Source of the DNA: SAR116 cluster bacterium
GTDB taxonomy: Bacteria > Pseudomonadota > Alphaproteobacteria > Puniceispirillales > UBA1172
Direction: 5' to 3'
Assembly: GCA_002691725.1 (NCBI GenBank)
Contig: NZIT01000120.1
Location: 7,607 to 15,879, forward strand
DNA length: 8,273 nt
Both the position numbers and the translations under genes were made by a program. Below, one piece after another: positions 7,259 to 8,273 of this stretch (its first letter is position 1; each line of letters opens with the position of its first letter). The notes beneath the pieces were generated by a model that saw nothing but the letters and a program-made list of their open reading frames with translations, was not told the DNA's origin and searched no databases.

Positions 7259-8131
7259 TCACCGCTTCATGGTTAGGCTGATGGCGATAGCGGCAATAAT
7301 TAGCCCGATTATGCCAGCCATGGTTAGGGTTTCCGCGAATAATAGCCAAGCCATTACCATGGTAACAGGCGGCGATAAATAAATCAGGCTTGCCACCTTG
7401 GCCGCAGGAATACGCCGCAGAAGCAAAAACATCAACCCATATGCCGCCACAGAAACAATGACCGCAAGCCAGATAATCGCAAAAATTAATTCCCCATTCC
7501 ATGTCGCTTGAAAGCCTTCAAAGCCGAAAGCCATCGGCATCAAAATGATCAGCGAGGCAACACTATGCCAAAAAGTCACAAGCATAAGCGACGCTTGATT
7601 ATCGCCTTGATTAGTGGCTTTACGGTCGATCAGCGAGGCAATGCTAATGGCAATAACTGAAATAAATGGCAGAAGATAAGCGATAGGCGCGCCGCCAAGC
7701 GCAATGCCATCACCAATGACAATCCCAACCGCCAGCAATCCAAGGGCAAGCCCGCCCCATTCACGCGGTGAGACAGCCTCCCCTGTCATGCGCGCAGACA
7801 GCGCCCCCGTTAAGATCGGTTGAAGCGCCGTGATAAATGCCGTCAGCCCAGCCGACAGCCCAAGATTAATCGCCCCCAAGACAGCCGACAACCAGACCGC
7901 ATGCGCCATTCCGCCAACAATGAGATGCCTGATGAGGACGCGCGGCGGGATCGCCTGCCATTTTCGCAGCACCGAAACCAACACAGCCAACAGCAAGACG
8001 ACAAGCAGATATCGCCAAAATAAGATGGTAAATGGCCCTGCATAGGCAAGCCCATATTTTGCGCCAACAAATCCTGAACTCCAAACAACAACAAAAAGAC
8101 CACTAAGGATTATGTTTGATTTCAACCCCAT
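7259..8131 (-). CDS. EamA/DMT-superfamily transporter
   Basis: A 290-residue inner-membrane protein with about ten predicted helices (roughly residues 7-24, 33-55, 68-85, 93-111, 124-140, 148-166, 184-203, 215-233, 245-262 and 269-287) forming two EamA repeats. The ends of both repeats show the usual pattern: LTAFITALQPILTGAL before a helix ending near 140, and ASLIYLSPPVTMVMAWLLFAE before the last helix. The N-terminal LFVVVWSSGFVGAKYG is characteristic of drug/metabolite (RhaT/YdcZ-like) exporters. Substrate is unknown; family members export amino acids, metabolites or drugs. The ATG at 8131 is the first in frame after an upstream stop but has no clear ribosome site; it overlaps by 10 bases the end of a small upstream frame, which may provide translational coupling. 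It converges with the deacetylase gene, leaving a 107-bp gap (7152-7258) in which I see no gene or convincing terminator. Confidence 0.92.
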   Translation of the reverse strand: MGLKSNIILSGLFVVVWSSGFVGAKYGLAYAGPFTILFWRYLLVVLLLAVLVSVLRKWQAIPPRVLIRHLIVGGMAHAVWLSAVLGAINLGLSAGLTAFITALQPILTGALSARMTGEAVSPREWGGLALGLLAVGIVIGDGIALGGAPIAYLLPFISVIAISIASLIDRKATNQGDNQASLMLVTFWHSVASLIILMPMAFGFEGFQATWNGELIFAIIWLAVIVSVAAYGLMFLLLRRIPAAKVASLIYLSPPVTMVMAWLLFAETLTMAGIIGLIIAAIAISLTMKR

Positions 8132-8238
8132 AACAGCCGCGCTGCGCGATGGGTTTGAATGATGCCATTGCTTGCGGCATCAATTTCATGGGTTTTGATT
8201 GTCTTATCCGCCTTTTTAGTTAGCTTATAGCCAACCAT
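8122..8238 (-). pseudogene. Small 38-codon frame with ParE-like N-terminus (possible toxin remnant)
   Basis: The frame runs from the ATG at 8238 to a TGA at 8122-8124, overlapping the transporter start. Residues 4-11 (YKLTKKAD) resemble the first strand of RelE/ParE-family toxins, whose N-terminus is typically Y-x-L-(S/T)-x-x-A-x-x-D-(I/L). After that the match is lost in all three frames, and a ParE is about 95 residues, so if related this is only a fragment. No antitoxin is recognisable in the 35 bases left before the window edge. A 7-bp inverted repeat with 9-base loop (8160-8166 and 8176-8182) lies within it. It may equally be a chance frame or a leader peptide for the transporter. Confidence 0.22.
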
Positions 8239-8273
8239 ACGCCGCTTATCCACTCAACCCAAGCCCTTTAATG

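Noticed and set aside
8160..8182. TGATGCC...GGCATCA inverted repeat upstream of the transporter, considered as a riboswitch or attenuator hairpin.
   Set aside because: A single 7-bp stem without T-run or further conserved structure; too little to call a regulatory RNA.

Overview
The window looks like chromosomal DNA from an alphaproteobacterium of moderate GC (I estimate upper 40s %). The proteins read like those of marine heterotrophic lineages such as SAR116/Puniceispirillales, but that placement is an inference from protein style and base composition, not a tested assignment. The 5-base CcrM target GANTC occurs only 6 times by hand count, which also fits Alphaproteobacteria. I see no tRNA, rRNA, CRISPR array, insertion sequence or phage gene.

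Layout. Bases 1-698 (minus) are the first two thirds of class I fructose-1,6-bisphosphatase (fbp), cut by the left edge. Upstream of it on the same strand is an HD-domain protein (804-1418) whose metal-ligand pattern matches PhnZ-type diiron oxygenases. A 131-bp divergent promoter region separates it from pckA (1550-3160, plus), the ATP-dependent PEP carboxykinase. Thus two key gluconeogenic enzymes flank one uncharacterised oxygenase-like gene.

A convergent gap of about 50 bp leads to a minus-strand run read right to left: a betaine-aldehyde-dehydrogenase-family ALDH (4723-6162), an agmatinase/guanidinobutyrase-type ureohydrolase (3742-4713), and a YbaK/ProX-family aminoacyl-tRNA deacylase (3210-3716). 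Spacings of 9 and 25 bp suggest one transcript. Sixty-two bases away, a histone-deacetylase-like amidohydrolase (6225-7151, plus) is divergently transcribed. Deacetylase, aldehyde dehydrogenase and ureohydrolase together suggest catabolism of acetylated polyamines or guanidino compounds to GABA and urea. This is inferred from context only.

On the right is a ten-helix EamA/DMT transporter (7259-8131, minus). It is preceded by a 38-codon reading frame that overlaps its start and has a ParE-toxin-like N-terminus; it may be a remnant.

No clearly new system is visible. The best leads are the PhnZ-like HD protein with changed substrate-pocket residues, the putative guanidino/polyamine cluster, a perfect 17-bp palindrome upstream of fbp, and a 13-bp tandem duplication at the ureohydrolase-deacylase junction.
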